A program made the translations under genes and the position numbers. This document shows, in pieces, positions 38,498-47,260 of a stretch of DNA of 64,000 bases. The DNA is taken from assembly GCA_000619965.1 (NCBI GenBank), contig JHVD01000012.1, forward strand, positions 31,274-95,273. The letters run 5' to 3'. The notes under the pieces are model-generated. The model had not been told where the DNA came from, did no database searches, and saw only the letters and a list, made by a program, of their open reading frames with translations. Each line of letters begins with the position of its first letter. The first letter of the stretch is position 1. This stretch comes from Propionibacteriaceae bacterium P6A17. Lineage in GTDB: Bacteria > Actinomycetota > Actinomycetes > Propionibacteriales > Propionibacteriaceae.

Positions 38498-39618
38498 CGC
38501 TGCACCACGATCGACACCGTTCCGTCGACGTAACCCAGATCGCTCTGGGGCGTCAGGAAGGAGGAGATACCATTGCCACCCGAAGTGAGGCCCAACGCCT
38601 TGCCTCCGACGAACCACGGGCCGCCTGAGTCACCCGCCTTGGTGACTTCCTTGGTGGTGCTGTACAAACCGCACCATGTGCGGTTGTCGACGTAGCGTAG
38701 GCAGCCTTCGTACTTCCGGATGGTTGTCTGGCCATACCCAGTGGTTCGTCCGTACTTGTAGATGGTCATTCCAGGGATGACAACGCCCCTGGACGTCACC
38801 GTTCGGTACTTGCCGTGGCTGTACTGGAACCGCGGCTCGGCGCGCCCGGAGAGTACTGACGTGAAACGAAGATCGCGCTGGTTGGTTGCCATCCACGTCG
38901 CCCCCGCCTTGTTCCCGTCATAGCTGGATGGTTTGTTGAAGCAATGTGCGGCCGTCGTGATTCCCTGCTGGCCACCGCGTCGCGCAACGAATCCTCCAGT
39001 GCATCCACTGTAGGATCTCCCTCCCAGGTAATTCTCTTGGGGCAGCGGCTCCTCGTCGTGGACATATCGGATGCGCGGAGTGTGGGTGGTTCCGGTGCTG
39101 CGAACTGCGTGCTTGATCTCGGCGAGCAGCGCTTCTGCTTCAATTGTTGAGGTCCTCCCCTGGAGGGTGACTTCGTCGCGCAGTGGAGAGTACGTGGCGG
39201 CTGTGACCGAGATCCCGGCTCGCTCGGCGTCTGTCATCGCCTCCAGCTCGATGTCCGAGCGTTTCGCAACGGGAACAGCGTGGCCAGGGGCCTCCTTGAT
39301 GGTCACCGTGATGGGCAGCGACTCGGCCAGCTCCGTGGCTCTCGTCATGCTGTCCTTGGCCACCCATACCTCACCGTGGTCATCCGCCCACAGGTGGTCG
39401 ATGACCGCATCTGGCATGGTCTCCATCAGTTCCTGCAAGTAGCCGGAAAACTCGTAGGCTCCACCTGCGGCCGCGATCTCGCGCTCCTCGTCCGTGAGGT
39501 CGTCGGCGGAGGCGGCCTGCGGGGGAACGCTGGCGACTGCTGCGCCAGCCACGAGCATGGCCGCTGCCAATGAGCCGAGTATCCCCGAGCGGAGTCTGCC
39601 CCAATTGGTGTTACGCAT
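38494..39618 (-). CDS. Secreted chymotrypsin-fold serine protease
   Basis: 374 aa preproenzyme. Signal peptide (about 1-36), N-terminal propeptide-like region (about 40-180), then a trypsin-like domain with catalytic His in TAAHCF and Ser in AGDSGGPWF; the Asp is probably in NQRDLRF. Paired Cys (YSGC/AAHC and EGC/TWC) fit streptogrisin-type enzymes. Start ATG 39618 follows GGGAGA and gives a clean signal peptide; longer readings do not. Lower GC than neighbours by eye. Linked to the lipoprotein gene downstream. Confidence 0.85.
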   Translation of the reverse strand: MRNTNWGRLRSGILGSLAAAMLVAGAAVASVPPQAASADDLTDEEREIAAAGGAYEFSGYLQELMETMPDAVIDHLWADDHGEVWVAKDSMTRATELAESLPITVTIKEAPGHAVPVAKRSDIELEAMTDAERAGISVTAATYSPLRDEVTLQGRTSTIEAEALLAEIKHAVRSTGTTHTPRIRYVHDEEPLPQENYLGGRSYSGCTGGFVARRGGQQGITTAAHCFNKPSSYDGNKAGATWMATNQRDLRFTSVLSGRAEPRFQYSHGKYRTVTSRGVVIPGMTIYKYGRTTGYGQTTIRKYEGCLRYVDNRTWCGLYSTTKEVTKAGDSGGPWFVGGKALGLTSGGNGISSFLTPQSDLGYVDGTVSIVVQR

Positions 39619-39765
39619 GGCTTCTCCCATCATGAGTCGTTGAAGGGATCCGAGATCTCGATGGAAGCCCCCCCGAGATGACGTGCAACAATGCACTTCC
39701 CCTCTGGGTGCAAGTGTACGTGGGTGGTTCGGGAGGAGCAACGGGTAGGGGGTGCCTCGCAGAAC

Positions 39766-40212
39766 TCAGTTGGGCTGGACGGTCCACTCCGGGGGCTCGT
39801 CGGTGCCGTGCTCCTCGTCGTGCTCCGCGTCCTCGGCCGTGGCGTGGACGACGCCGTGCGCGTGGTGGACCGGCGCGTAGACGGTGTAGAGCTTCAGGGG
39901 TTCGTCGCCGGTGTTGACGACGTCGTGCCACGTGCCGGCGGGCACCATGATGGCCCAGTCGTCCTCGACGGCCTGCTCGAAGTCGACGGTGTCCTTGTCG
40001 GGGCCCATTCGGCAGATGCCCTTGCCTGCGTCCAGCCGGAGGAACTGGTCGGTTTCCGGGTGCACCTCGAGCCCGATCGAGGATCCCACGGGGATCGACA
40101 TGAGGGTCACCTGGAGGTACTTGCCGGTCCAGGCCGCGGTTCGGTAGTTGTCGTTGCCCTTCGTGGCGCGGTCGATGTCGAAGGCCTGTGGCTTGGGTCC
40201 GATGTCCTGCAT
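39766..40212 (-). CDS. Cupin-domain protein
   Basis: 148-aa single cupin barrel: GLEVHPETDQFLRL and PAGTWHDVVNTGDEPLKLYTVY, followed by a His- and acid-rich tail (PVHHAHG...). The metal-binding His of both cupin motifs are present, although the first motif reads HPE where HxH is usual. Activity unknown (isomerase- or dioxygenase-like families share the fold). RBS GAAAGGA. Monocistronic. Confidence 0.85.
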   Translation of the reverse strand: MQDIGPKPQAFDIDRATKGNDNYRTAAWTGKYLQVTLMSIPVGSSIGLEVHPETDQFLRLDAGKGICRMGPDKDTVDFEQAVEDDWAIMVPAGTWHDVVNTGDEPLKLYTVYAPVHHAHGVVHATAEDAEHDEEHGTDEPPEWTVQPN

Positions 40213-40336
40213 GATGCGTCCTTTCCTCGGTACCGTTCCATCGTCCCATCCCGCGCGCGCCGGTGTCGGGCTTCGGCGGAAGATCTGCCACGGTCGACGG
40301 TGGCGGATCCTCCACCCAAGCCGCCTGAGACACGGC

Positions 40337-40370
40337 GGAGGCCGCAGCCCGACGTCGAGCTGCGGCCTCC
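40337..40370 (-). terminator. Terminator of the actP operon
   Basis: GGAGGCCGCAGC (40337-40348) pairs perfectly with 40359-40370; 10-nt loop; 15 bp after the actP stop. The 40213-40384 stretch also holds the upstream region of the cupin gene and nothing else seen. Confidence 0.7.
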
Positions 40371-40384
40371 GGAGGGGATCGGTG

Positions 40385-42007
40385 TCAGTGGTCCAGGGCG
40401 CCCTCGGCGCCGGCGCCGGTCATGGAGCGAACCTCCATCTCGGCGGCCTTGTCTGCGAACTGGTCGCCGTCGGGCTTGACGACGGAGCCCAGCCAGCCGA
40501 GGAAGAAGCCGATCGGCACGGACACCAGGGCCGGGTTGTCGAGCGGGAACCACGCGAAGTCCAGATCCGGGAACATCGCCGACGGCGCGCCCGAGACGGC
40601 CGGGGAGAAGATGATCAGGATCAGCGCGGACAGGAGGCCACCGTAGATGGACCAGGTGGAGCCTGCCGTCGAGAACTTCTTCCAGTAGAGCGAGTACAGG
40701 ATCGACGGCAGGTTGGCCGACGCAGCGATGGCGAAGGCGAGCGCCACGAGGAACGCGATGTTCATCTGCTTGGCGCCGATGCCGCCGACGATGGCGAGGA
40801 CGCCGATCACGATCGAGGTGATCCGGGCCACGCGCACCTCCTGCGCCGGGTCCGCCTTGCCGTCCTTGATGACGGAGTTGTAGATGTCGTGGGCGAACGA
40901 GGCGGAGGCGGTGATGGTGAGGCCTGCGACCACCGCGAGGATGGTCGCGAAGGCGACGCCGGCGATGAGGGCCATCAGGATCTCGCCACCGAGGTGGAAG
41001 GCCAGCGCAGGGGCGGCGGCGTTGGCCTTGCCGGGGAGCTGCGCGATCGCGTCGGGGCCGACGAGCCACGCGGCGGCGTAGCCGAGCACCATCGTCATGA
41101 GGTAGAAGGCGCCGATGAGGATGATCGCCCAGGTGACCGACTTGCGGGCCTCCTTGGCGGTGGGCACCGTGTAGAAGCGCATCAGCACGTGCGGCAGGCC
41201 GGAGGCACCGAGCACCAGGGCCAGCGACAGCGAGATGAAGCCGGGGATGTTGTTGCCGTACTTGCCCATCGGGTCGAGGATCTTTTCGCCGAGCTTGCTC
41301 GACTCGGACGCCAGGTGGGTGTCGACGGCGTTGCCGAGGAGGCCGGAGATGTTGAATCCGGTGATGACGAGGATCCAGATGGTCATGACGAGCACGCCCG
41401 CGATCAGCAGGACGGCCTTGATCATCTGCACCCACGTCGTGCCCTTCATGCCGCCGATGAGCACGTAGGCCACCATGATGACGCCGACGATGGCGACGAC
41501 GAAGTTCTGCTGCATGTCGCCGTCGATGCCGAGCAGCAGCGACACGAGGCCTCCGGCGCCCGCCATCTGGGCCAGCAGGTAGAAGAAGGACACGGCGAGC
41601 GTGGACAGCGCGGCGGCCATGCGGACGGGCTTCTGGCGCATGCGGAAGCTCAGCACGTCGGCCATCGTGTACTTGCCGGTGTTGCGCAGCGGCTCGGCGA
41701 CGAGCAGCAGCGCGACGAGCCAGGCGACGAAGAAGCCGATGGAGTAGAGGAAGCCGTCGTAGCCGGTCATGGCGACGGCGCCGACGATGCCGAGGAAGGA
41801 CGCGGCTGACAGGTAGTCACCGGCGATGGCGAAGCCGTTCTGGGTGCCGGAGAACTGGGCGCCGCCGGTGTAGAAGTCGCCGGACTTCTTCTTCTGGCTG
41901 CCGGAGGTGACGCGCACGACGACGAAGAGTGTGACGACGACGAAGGCGACGAAGATCGAGATGTTGATGACCGGGTTGCCGACCTGGGACTCGAGCAGTT
42001 GCATCAT
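40385..42007 (-). CDS. actP: Cation/acetate symporter, SSS family
   Basis: 540 aa, about 13 membrane helices of the sodium:solute symporter family. Typical stretches: FYTGGAQFSGTQNGFAIAGD, SAASFLGI, GGMKGTTWVQMIKAVLL and the C-terminal GGLLSALI. Together with the DUF485 gene upstream (4-bp overlap) it matches the yjcH-actP acetate uptake pair. Imports acetate and similar short acids for conversion to acetyl-CoA. Confidence 0.92.
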   Translation of the reverse strand: MMQLLESQVGNPVINISIFVAFVVVTLFVVVRVTSGSQKKKSGDFYTGGAQFSGTQNGFAIAGDYLSAASFLGIVGAVAMTGYDGFLYSIGFFVAWLVALLLVAEPLRNTGKYTMADVLSFRMRQKPVRMAAALSTLAVSFFYLLAQMAGAGGLVSLLLGIDGDMQQNFVVAIVGVIMVAYVLIGGMKGTTWVQMIKAVLLIAGVLVMTIWILVITGFNISGLLGNAVDTHLASESSKLGEKILDPMGKYGNNIPGFISLSLALVLGASGLPHVLMRFYTVPTAKEARKSVTWAIILIGAFYLMTMVLGYAAAWLVGPDAIAQLPGKANAAAPALAFHLGGEILMALIAGVAFATILAVVAGLTITASASFAHDIYNSVIKDGKADPAQEVRVARITSIVIGVLAIVGGIGAKQMNIAFLVALAFAIAASANLPSILYSLYWKKFSTAGSTWSIYGGLLSALILIIFSPAVSGAPSAMFPDLDFAWFPLDNPALVSVPIGFFLGWLGSVVKPDGDQFADKAAEMEVRSMTGAGAEGALDH

Positions 42008-42375
42008 CGGGCGCTCCCTTCGAGCTCCTCGCGGATCTTGGCCGCGATCGGGTCAACCTTGGTGTTCATGTGGCGGATGTAGAGCCAGGTGATGAGGAAG
42101 GTGGTCACGAACTGGAGGAGGCCCAGGATGAGGCCGATGTTGATGTTGCCGACGACCTTGGTGGACATGAAGTCCTGGGCCAGCGTCGACAGCAGCACGT
42201 AGGCCACGTACCAGATGAAGAAGGCTGCGGTCATGGGGAAGGCGAAGCCGCGGAAGACCTTCTTGAGCTCCAGGAACTCGGGGGAGTTCTGGGCCTGGCG
42301 GAAGGCTTCGGGTGGAATCTCACCCGTTCCGGGGGTGTGCCCGTGGCCGGGCGAGGGTGCGGTCTTGTCAGTCAT
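42004..42375 (-). CDS. DUF485-family membrane protein (YjcH-like)
   Basis: 123 aa, two membrane helices (about 47-70 and 81-105) with a conserved-looking FPMTAAFFIWYVAYVLLSTLA. Always found with ActP-type symporters; role unknown, possibly an accessory subunit. RBS GAAGGAG. Confidence 0.9.
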   Translation of the reverse strand: MTDKTAPSPGHGHTPGTGEIPPEAFRQAQNSPEFLELKKVFRGFAFPMTAAFFIWYVAYVLLSTLAQDFMSTKVVGNINIGLILGLLQFVTTFLITWLYIRHMNTKVDPIAAKIREELEGSAR

Positions 42376-42512
42376 TGGGTACTCCTTCGTACCGGTCGAA
42401 GTTGGCTGCTCTTCGCAGAGAGAATGCCCTAAGTCGCTTCGCAGTACAAGAGGTTTCGTATATCTTTTTTCCGGGCGAGCGTGCAGCGGGCGGTCGCACC
42501 GGGCAGATGCAA

Positions 42513-42518
42513 TACAGT
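42513..42518 (+). promoter_or_regulatory. -10 box TACAGT, leaderless start of purU
   Basis: TACAGT ends 6 nt before the ATG at 42525; no Shine-Dalgarno sequence. Confidence 0.5.
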
Positions 42519-42524
42519 GGCGGC

Positions 42525-43364
42525 ATGCCAGATCTCGTGCTCACGCTCCGTTGTCCAGACCGTCCAGGCATCGTCCACTCGATCACGGCGGGGATCGTGG
42601 CGGTGGGCGGCAACATCGTCGAGCTGCAGCAGTTCACCTCGCCGGACACGGGACAGTTCTTCACGCGGATCGAGGTGCAGGGGGCGCAGCGGAGCGCGCT
42701 GGAGGACGCCGTCGCACGGCAGACGGGACAGTTCGGGGCGACGTTCGCCGTCGACGATGCCACTCGCCTCACGCGCACCCTGGTGCTGGCGTCGAAGGCG
42801 GGGCATGCGCTGAACGAGCTGCTGTTTCGCACCCGCGCCGGCGCGTTGCCCATCGACGTCGTGCGCGTGATGGCCAACCACGACGTGCTCGCCCCGATGG
42901 CGGAGTTCTACGGCGTGCCGTTCACGCATCGCTACGTCGCATCGGAGACGAAGGACGCGTTCGAGGACGAGATCCGCAGGGTCGTCATCGACGAAGGCAT
43001 CGAGCTGGTCGTGCTCGCCCGCTACATGCAGATCCTGAGCCCCGGGCTGTGTGACTCTCTCGCGGGCCGCGCGATCAACATCCACCACTCGTTCCTGCCG
43101 GGATTCAAGGGGGCGAACCCGTATCGGCAAGCCCATACGCGTGGCGTGAAGCTGATCGGCGCGACGGCCCACTTCGTCACGAGCGACCTCGACGAGGGGC
43201 CGATCATCGAACAGAACGTCACCCGTGTGGACCATACGATGAATGTGTCGAAGCTGGTCGGCAAGGGGCAGGCCCAGGAGTCCCAGACGCTGGCGGAGGC
43301 GGTGCGCCTGTTCGCCGAGCGTCGAGTCCTGCTCGACGGTGCACGGACCGTCATCTTCCGCTGA
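42525..43364 (+). CDS. purU: Formyltetrahydrofolate deformylase
   Basis: Hydrolyses 10-formyl-THF to THF and formate, balancing one-carbon pools. 279 aa: N-terminal ACT domain (about 3-80, CPDRPGIVHSITAGI), then a PurN-like domain with Asn-His in INIHHSFLPGFKG and Asp in SDLDEGPIIEQ. Leaderless. Divergent from the actP operon. Confidence 0.94.
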   Translation: MPDLVLTLRCPDRPGIVHSITAGIVAVGGNIVELQQFTSPDTGQFFTRIEVQGAQRSALEDAVARQTGQFGATFAVDDATRLTRTLVLASKAGHALNELLFRTRAGALPIDVVRVMANHDVLAPMAEFYGVPFTHRYVASETKDAFEDEIRRVVIDEGIELVVLARYMQILSPGLCDSLAGRAINIHHSFLPGFKGANPYRQAHTRGVKLIGATAHFVTSDLDEGPIIEQNVTRVDHTMNVSKLVGKGQAQESQTLAEAVRLFAERRVLLDGARTVIFR

Positions 43365-43372
43365 GGTCGGCC

Positions 43373-44677
43373 ATGGGACTCGACATCGCCCTGATCGGGC
43401 TGTTCATTCTGATCGGCGGCACGTTCGCTGCGGCGGAGATGGCGTTGGTCACCCTGCGTGACTCGCAGGTCCGGCAGCTCAGCGGCCGCGGGAAGCGGGG
43501 GCAGGCCATCGAGCGGCTGACGCAGAACCCCAACAACTTCCTGTCCGCCGTGCAGATCGGCGTGACGGTCTCGGGCTTCCTGTCGGCGTCGTTCGGTGCG
43601 TCAGCGATCGCCCCGCAGGTGGCGCCGCTGCTCGAGGACATCGGGGTCCCCGCATCCGTGGCGGGGCCGCTGGCGCTCGTCGCGCTCACGCTCGTGATCG
43701 CCTATTTCTCGATCGTCGTCGGCGAGCTCACCGCGAAGCGCCTGGCGATGCAGCGCGCGGAGTCGTTCGCGCTTGCGCTGGCGCCGATGGTCTCGGGCAT
43801 CGCGACGTTGATGAAGCCGGTGATCTGGTTGCTGGACGTCTCCACCAACGCGCTCGTGCGCGTCCTGGGCGGGGACCCGGAGCGGGCTCGCGAGAGCGTC
43901 ACCGACGAGGAGCTGCGGCAGATGGTGTCCAGCTCCGAGACGCTCGGTGACGAGGAGCGGCGCATCGTCGACGAGGTCTTCCAGGCGGGCGAGCTGAGCC
44001 TGCGCGAGGTGATGGTGCCGCGCACGGAGGTGGACTTCCTGCCTGCCGACATGCCGATCCACAAGGCCTATCGCGAGGTGCGGGGGGCGCCGCGGTCACG
44101 TTACCCCGTCACGGACGGGTCGAATGACCGCGTCGTCGGCTTCCTGCACGTGCGCGATCTCATGGATGTGGAGGGCGCGGCCAGGGGCGGCGACATCCGG
44201 TCCATCGCACGGCCCATCCTCAATCTTCCCGAGACGATGCGGATCCTGCCTGCGATGACGGCGATGCGCAAGGCCGCCATGCACATCGCGATCGTGCGCG
44301 ACGAATACGGCGGCACCGCGGGGATCATCACGATGGAGGACCTCATGGAGGAGCTCATCGGCGACATCACCGACGAATACGACGTGCCCGAGACCGGCCT
44401 GCACCTCTCGGTCGATCAGCTCGACGGTCTGACGACGATCGAGGAGTTCGCGGACCTGACCGGCCATGTCATCCCGGAGGGTCCCTACGACACGGTCGCC
44501 GGCTACTTGATGGCGATGCACGGGGCCGTGCCGGAGCAGGGGGCGACGATCACGGTCGACTTGACCCCCGTCGGGGCACAGGACGACGAGACGGCGCGGT
44601 TCACGTTCGAGGTGACGGAGATGGACGGTCGTCGGGCGGCGTGGATCGCGCTGCGGAGGGAGGACCAGGGTGGATGA
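43373..44677 (+). CDS. CNNM/CorC-family transporter (haemolysin-like)
   Basis: 434 aa: DUF21 membrane domain with about four helices (1-150), a pair of CBS domains (about 195-320, including MVPRTEVDFLPAD and IVRDEYGGTAGIIT), and a C-terminal CorC_HlyC domain. Family members transport or regulate Mg2+/Co2+; the haemolysin name is historical. It follows purU after 8 bp and overlaps the next gene by 8 bp. Confidence 0.88.
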   Translation: MGLDIALIGLFILIGGTFAAAEMALVTLRDSQVRQLSGRGKRGQAIERLTQNPNNFLSAVQIGVTVSGFLSASFGASAIAPQVAPLLEDIGVPASVAGPLALVALTLVIAYFSIVVGELTAKRLAMQRAESFALALAPMVSGIATLMKPVIWLLDVSTNALVRVLGGDPERARESVTDEELRQMVSSSETLGDEERRIVDEVFQAGELSLREVMVPRTEVDFLPADMPIHKAYREVRGAPRSRYPVTDGSNDRVVGFLHVRDLMDVEGAARGGDIRSIARPILNLPETMRILPAMTAMRKAAMHIAIVRDEYGGTAGIITMEDLMEELIGDITDEYDVPETGLHLSVDQLDGLTTIEEFADLTGHVIPEGPYDTVAGYLMAMHGAVPEQGATITVDLTPVGAQDDETARFTFEVTEMDGRRAAWIALRREDQGG

Positions 44678-45872
44678 TGGCGCGGCCCTGCTGACCGGCC
44701 CCGACGTGGGCCCCCTGCTTGACGCCGCGGTCACCCACGTCGGGGGCGAGTTGCGCTCCTGGCAGCTCGACCACGTCGATCAGACCCCCGAGCAGTCCAC
44801 CACCGCCACCTACCTCGCCAGCGTGCGTTGGCCGCACGGGGAGCGCACCGAACTGCTGGGCGTGTCCGCGCGCTCCGGCGAGCTCACGGCGAGCGACTCA
44901 AACGCGGAGATCTTCGGCGATGGGAGCCGTCGCGTCGCCGTGTGGATCTACCCCCACGACCCGGACCTGCCCGGGCTCGTGCGGGCCGCGTTCCCCGAAC
45001 GGATGGCTGAGGTGCTCAACGACGGGCGCCTGCTGCCCAGGCCAGTGGTGGGGGAGCAGGTGTCGCTGTCGATGATCGGCTATCGGCCCCGCCGCCGTGC
45101 GGTGGTGAAGGTGGTCGTCGAATCGCAGGTGTTCTACGTGAAGGTGCTCCGGCCGAGGCTCTTCACGGACGTGCTGCACAAGCATCGGGTGCTGCTCGAC
45201 GCAGGGCTGCCCGCCCCGCAGGTGGTGCTGACCACCGACGACGACCTGCTGGTCACCCGCGAGCTGCCGGGCCAGTCGTTGGCGAAGGCGCTGTTCGACG
45301 ACGGCGACCCGTGCTCGGCAGAGGACCTCGTCGGGCTCCTCGACGCGATGCCGCCGGCCGTGTCTTCGCTGGCGCGGCGCCCGCCGTGGTCCGATGCAGT
45401 CGCCTACTACGGCAGGCTCGTCGTGGCGCCGTTGCCCGACGTGGCCGAGGATGTGCGCTGGATCGTGCACCACGTCGAGCGGGGGCTCGCGCGCTGCCCG
45501 AGGGGCGACGAACCCACGCATGGCGACTTCCACGAGGGGCAGGTGCGCGTCGAGGGAGGGCGCATCGTCGGCATCCTCGACGTGGACACCATCGGCCCCG
45601 GCCGGCGCGCCGACGACCTGGCCTGCCTGATCGGTCATCTGTCGACCATCCAACACATGTCCGCACAGCAGGAGGCGAAGGTGCGGGGCCTTCTCGCGCG
45701 CTGGGTGCCGGTGTTCGATCGCCGGGTGGACCCCGTCGAGCTGCGCCTGCGCGCTGCCGCGGTGATCCTCTCGTTGGCGACGGGCCCCTTCCGCGGCCAG
45801 GAGCCCGGCTGGGAGGAGCAGACGCGCACCATGGTGCGCTCGGCGGCGGCCCTCGTCGGGCAGGTCGTGTGA
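44670..45872 (+). CDS. Aminoglycoside phosphotransferase-like (APH) protein
   Basis: 400 aa. The C-terminal half has the kinase-like APH fold: VVKVVVESQVFYVKVL (ATP Lys), catalytic HGDFHEGQ, and DVDTIGPG (metal Asp). The Brenner Asn is Gln here (HGDxHxxQ), a known tolerated variant. The N-terminal ~120 residues are an extra domain. Substrate unknown; such proteins phosphorylate sugars, amino alcohols or drugs. GTG start with GGAGG-like upstream sequence. Confidence 0.8.
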   Translation: MDDGAALLTGPDVGPLLDAAVTHVGGELRSWQLDHVDQTPEQSTTATYLASVRWPHGERTELLGVSARSGELTASDSNAEIFGDGSRRVAVWIYPHDPDLPGLVRAAFPERMAEVLNDGRLLPRPVVGEQVSLSMIGYRPRRRAVVKVVVESQVFYVKVLRPRLFTDVLHKHRVLLDAGLPAPQVVLTTDDDLLVTRELPGQSLAKALFDDGDPCSAEDLVGLLDAMPPAVSSLARRPPWSDAVAYYGRLVVAPLPDVAEDVRWIVHHVERGLARCPRGDEPTHGDFHEGQVRVEGGRIVGILDVDTIGPGRRADDLACLIGHLSTIQHMSAQQEAKVRGLLARWVPVFDRRVDPVELRLRAAAVILSLATGPFRGQEPGWEEQTRTMVRSAAALVGQVV

Positions 45873-45938
45873 GCGGCGGGCAGGTCGCGGGTAGATAACG
45901 ATTCGCGGGGCGGTTGTGGTTCGGGGCCTCGGAGGCAC

Positions 45939-45944
45939 TAATCT
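45939..45944 (+). promoter_or_regulatory. Promoter of the nucleoside importer operon, -10 TAATCT
   Basis: TAATCT (45939-45944) with TTGTGG about 19 nt upstream as a weak -35. The transcript would start near 45951 and has a leader with AGGAGGA at 45974-45980. Confidence 0.45.
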
Positions 45945-45985
45945 CGAACAAGCGCCGTTCCATGGCCCAATGTAGGAGGAAACCA

Positions 45986-47107
45986 GTGAAGAAGTCCCTC
46001 ACCCGAGTAGGTGCGCTCGCAGCGGCGTCGCTGCTGGCCCTGTCCGCGTGTGCGCAGCCCCCGTCCGAGACCACCTCGAGCCCCGCCCCGGGCGGCAGCG
46101 AGTCCGCCTCGGCCGCCACCGGCGGCGAGTCGACCGGGGAGAAGTTCAAGGCCTGCATGGTCTCCGATTCCGGAGGCTTCGACGACAAGTCGTTCAACGA
46201 GACCTCCTACAAGGGCCTGCTCAAGGCCAAGGAGGAGCTCGGCATCGAGATCGGGCAGATCGAGTCCAATGCCGAGAATGAGTTCGCCGGCAACATCGAG
46301 TCGCAGGTCAAGGCCGGTTGCGACCTGGTCGTGACCGTCGGATTCCTGCTTGCCGAGGCCACCGAGGCCGCGGCCAAGCTGTACCCCGACGTCGACTTCG
46401 CCATCGTCGACTACAGCTCCTTCGAGGGCGTCGACAACGCCAAGGGGCTCATGTTCAACGCGGCCGAGCCCGCCTTCCTCGCCGGCTACGCCGCCGCTGC
46501 CATGAGCGAGACCGGCAAGGTCGGCACGTTCGGTGGCGCGAAGATCCCCACCGTGACGATCTTCATGGACGGTTTCGAGCAGGGCGTCAAGTACTACAAC
46601 GAGGCCAAGGGCAAGGACGTGCAGGTCCTCGGCTGGAGCGTCGACAAGCAGGACGGCCAGTTCATCGCCGGCAACAACGGCTTCAACGACGTCCCCGGCG
46701 GCAAGAACACGAGCAACACTCTGCTCGCCCAGGGCGCCGACGTCATCATGCCCGTCGCGGGCCCCTCCGGCCAGGGTGCGCTCCAGCTCGCCAAGGAGAG
46801 CGGCGGCAAGCTCAAGGTCGTCTGGGTCGACACCGATGGTTACGTGTCCGTCCCCGACTTCAAGGACGTCATTCTGACGTCGGTGGAGAAGGCCATGGAC
46901 GTCGCCGTGTTCGACGCCGTCAAGGCTTCGATGGAGGACAACTTCTCCTCCGAGATGTACGTCGGCACGCTCGAGAACGAGGGCGTGCGTCTGTCGCCGT
47001 TCCACGACTTCGAGTCGAAGGTCCCGGCCGAGCTCGGCACGGAGCTCGAGGACGTGAAGGCAAAGATCATCGCGGGCGAGATCAAGATCCAGTCGCCGAT
47101 GTCGTGA
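45986..47107 (+). CDS. BMP-family nucleoside-binding lipoprotein
   Basis: 373 aa. Signal peptide with lipobox LSAC, Gly/Ser linker, then the Bmp (Med) periplasmic-binding fold: SDSGGFDDKSFNETSYKGL, VGFLLAEATEAAAKLYPDV, and GVDNAKGLMFNAAEPAFLAGYAA. Captures purine nucleosides outside the membrane and hands them to the permeases encoded downstream. GTG 45986 set by AGGAGGA. A hairpin follows. Confidence 0.93.
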   Translation: MKKSLTRVGALAAASLLALSACAQPPSETTSSPAPGGSESASAATGGESTGEKFKACMVSDSGGFDDKSFNETSYKGLLKAKEELGIEIGQIESNAENEFAGNIESQVKAGCDLVVTVGFLLAEATEAAAKLYPDVDFAIVDYSSFEGVDNAKGLMFNAAEPAFLAGYAAAAMSETGKVGTFGGAKIPTVTIFMDGFEQGVKYYNEAKGKDVQVLGWSVDKQDGQFIAGNNGFNDVPGGKNTSNTLLAQGADVIMPVAGPSGQGALQLAKESGGKLKVVWVDTDGYVSVPDFKDVILTSVEKAMDVAVFDAVKASMEDNFSSEMYVGTLENEGVRLSPFHDFESKVPAELGTELEDVKAKIIAGEIKIQSPMS

Positions 47108-47147
47108 TCGACAGGCACTGTACCCACTGATCCCACGGATCGCATTC

Positions 47148-47185
47148 CGGGCGGGAGGGCTGGCGACGAGCCGCCCTCCCGCCCG
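47148..47185 (+). terminator. Hairpin between the binding-protein and ATPase genes
   Basis: CGGGCGGGAGGG (47148-47159) pairs with 47174-47185, a 12-bp stem. It is probably a partial terminator, giving more binding protein than permease, a common pattern for ABC importers. Confidence 0.65.
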
Positions 47186-47224
47186 TGTGTCCGAGGCCTG
47201 CGCCCACGGGCGTTCGATGCCCAC

Positions 47225-47230
47225 TAGTAT
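47225..47230 (+). promoter_or_regulatory. Candidate internal promoter, -10 TAGTAT
   Basis: TAGTAT lies 30 nt before the ATPase start. It would give a leader that contains AAGGAGG (47250-47256). Confidence 0.35.
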
Positions 47231-47260
47231 GGACCGAGCCCGAGACGGCAAGGAGGAATC

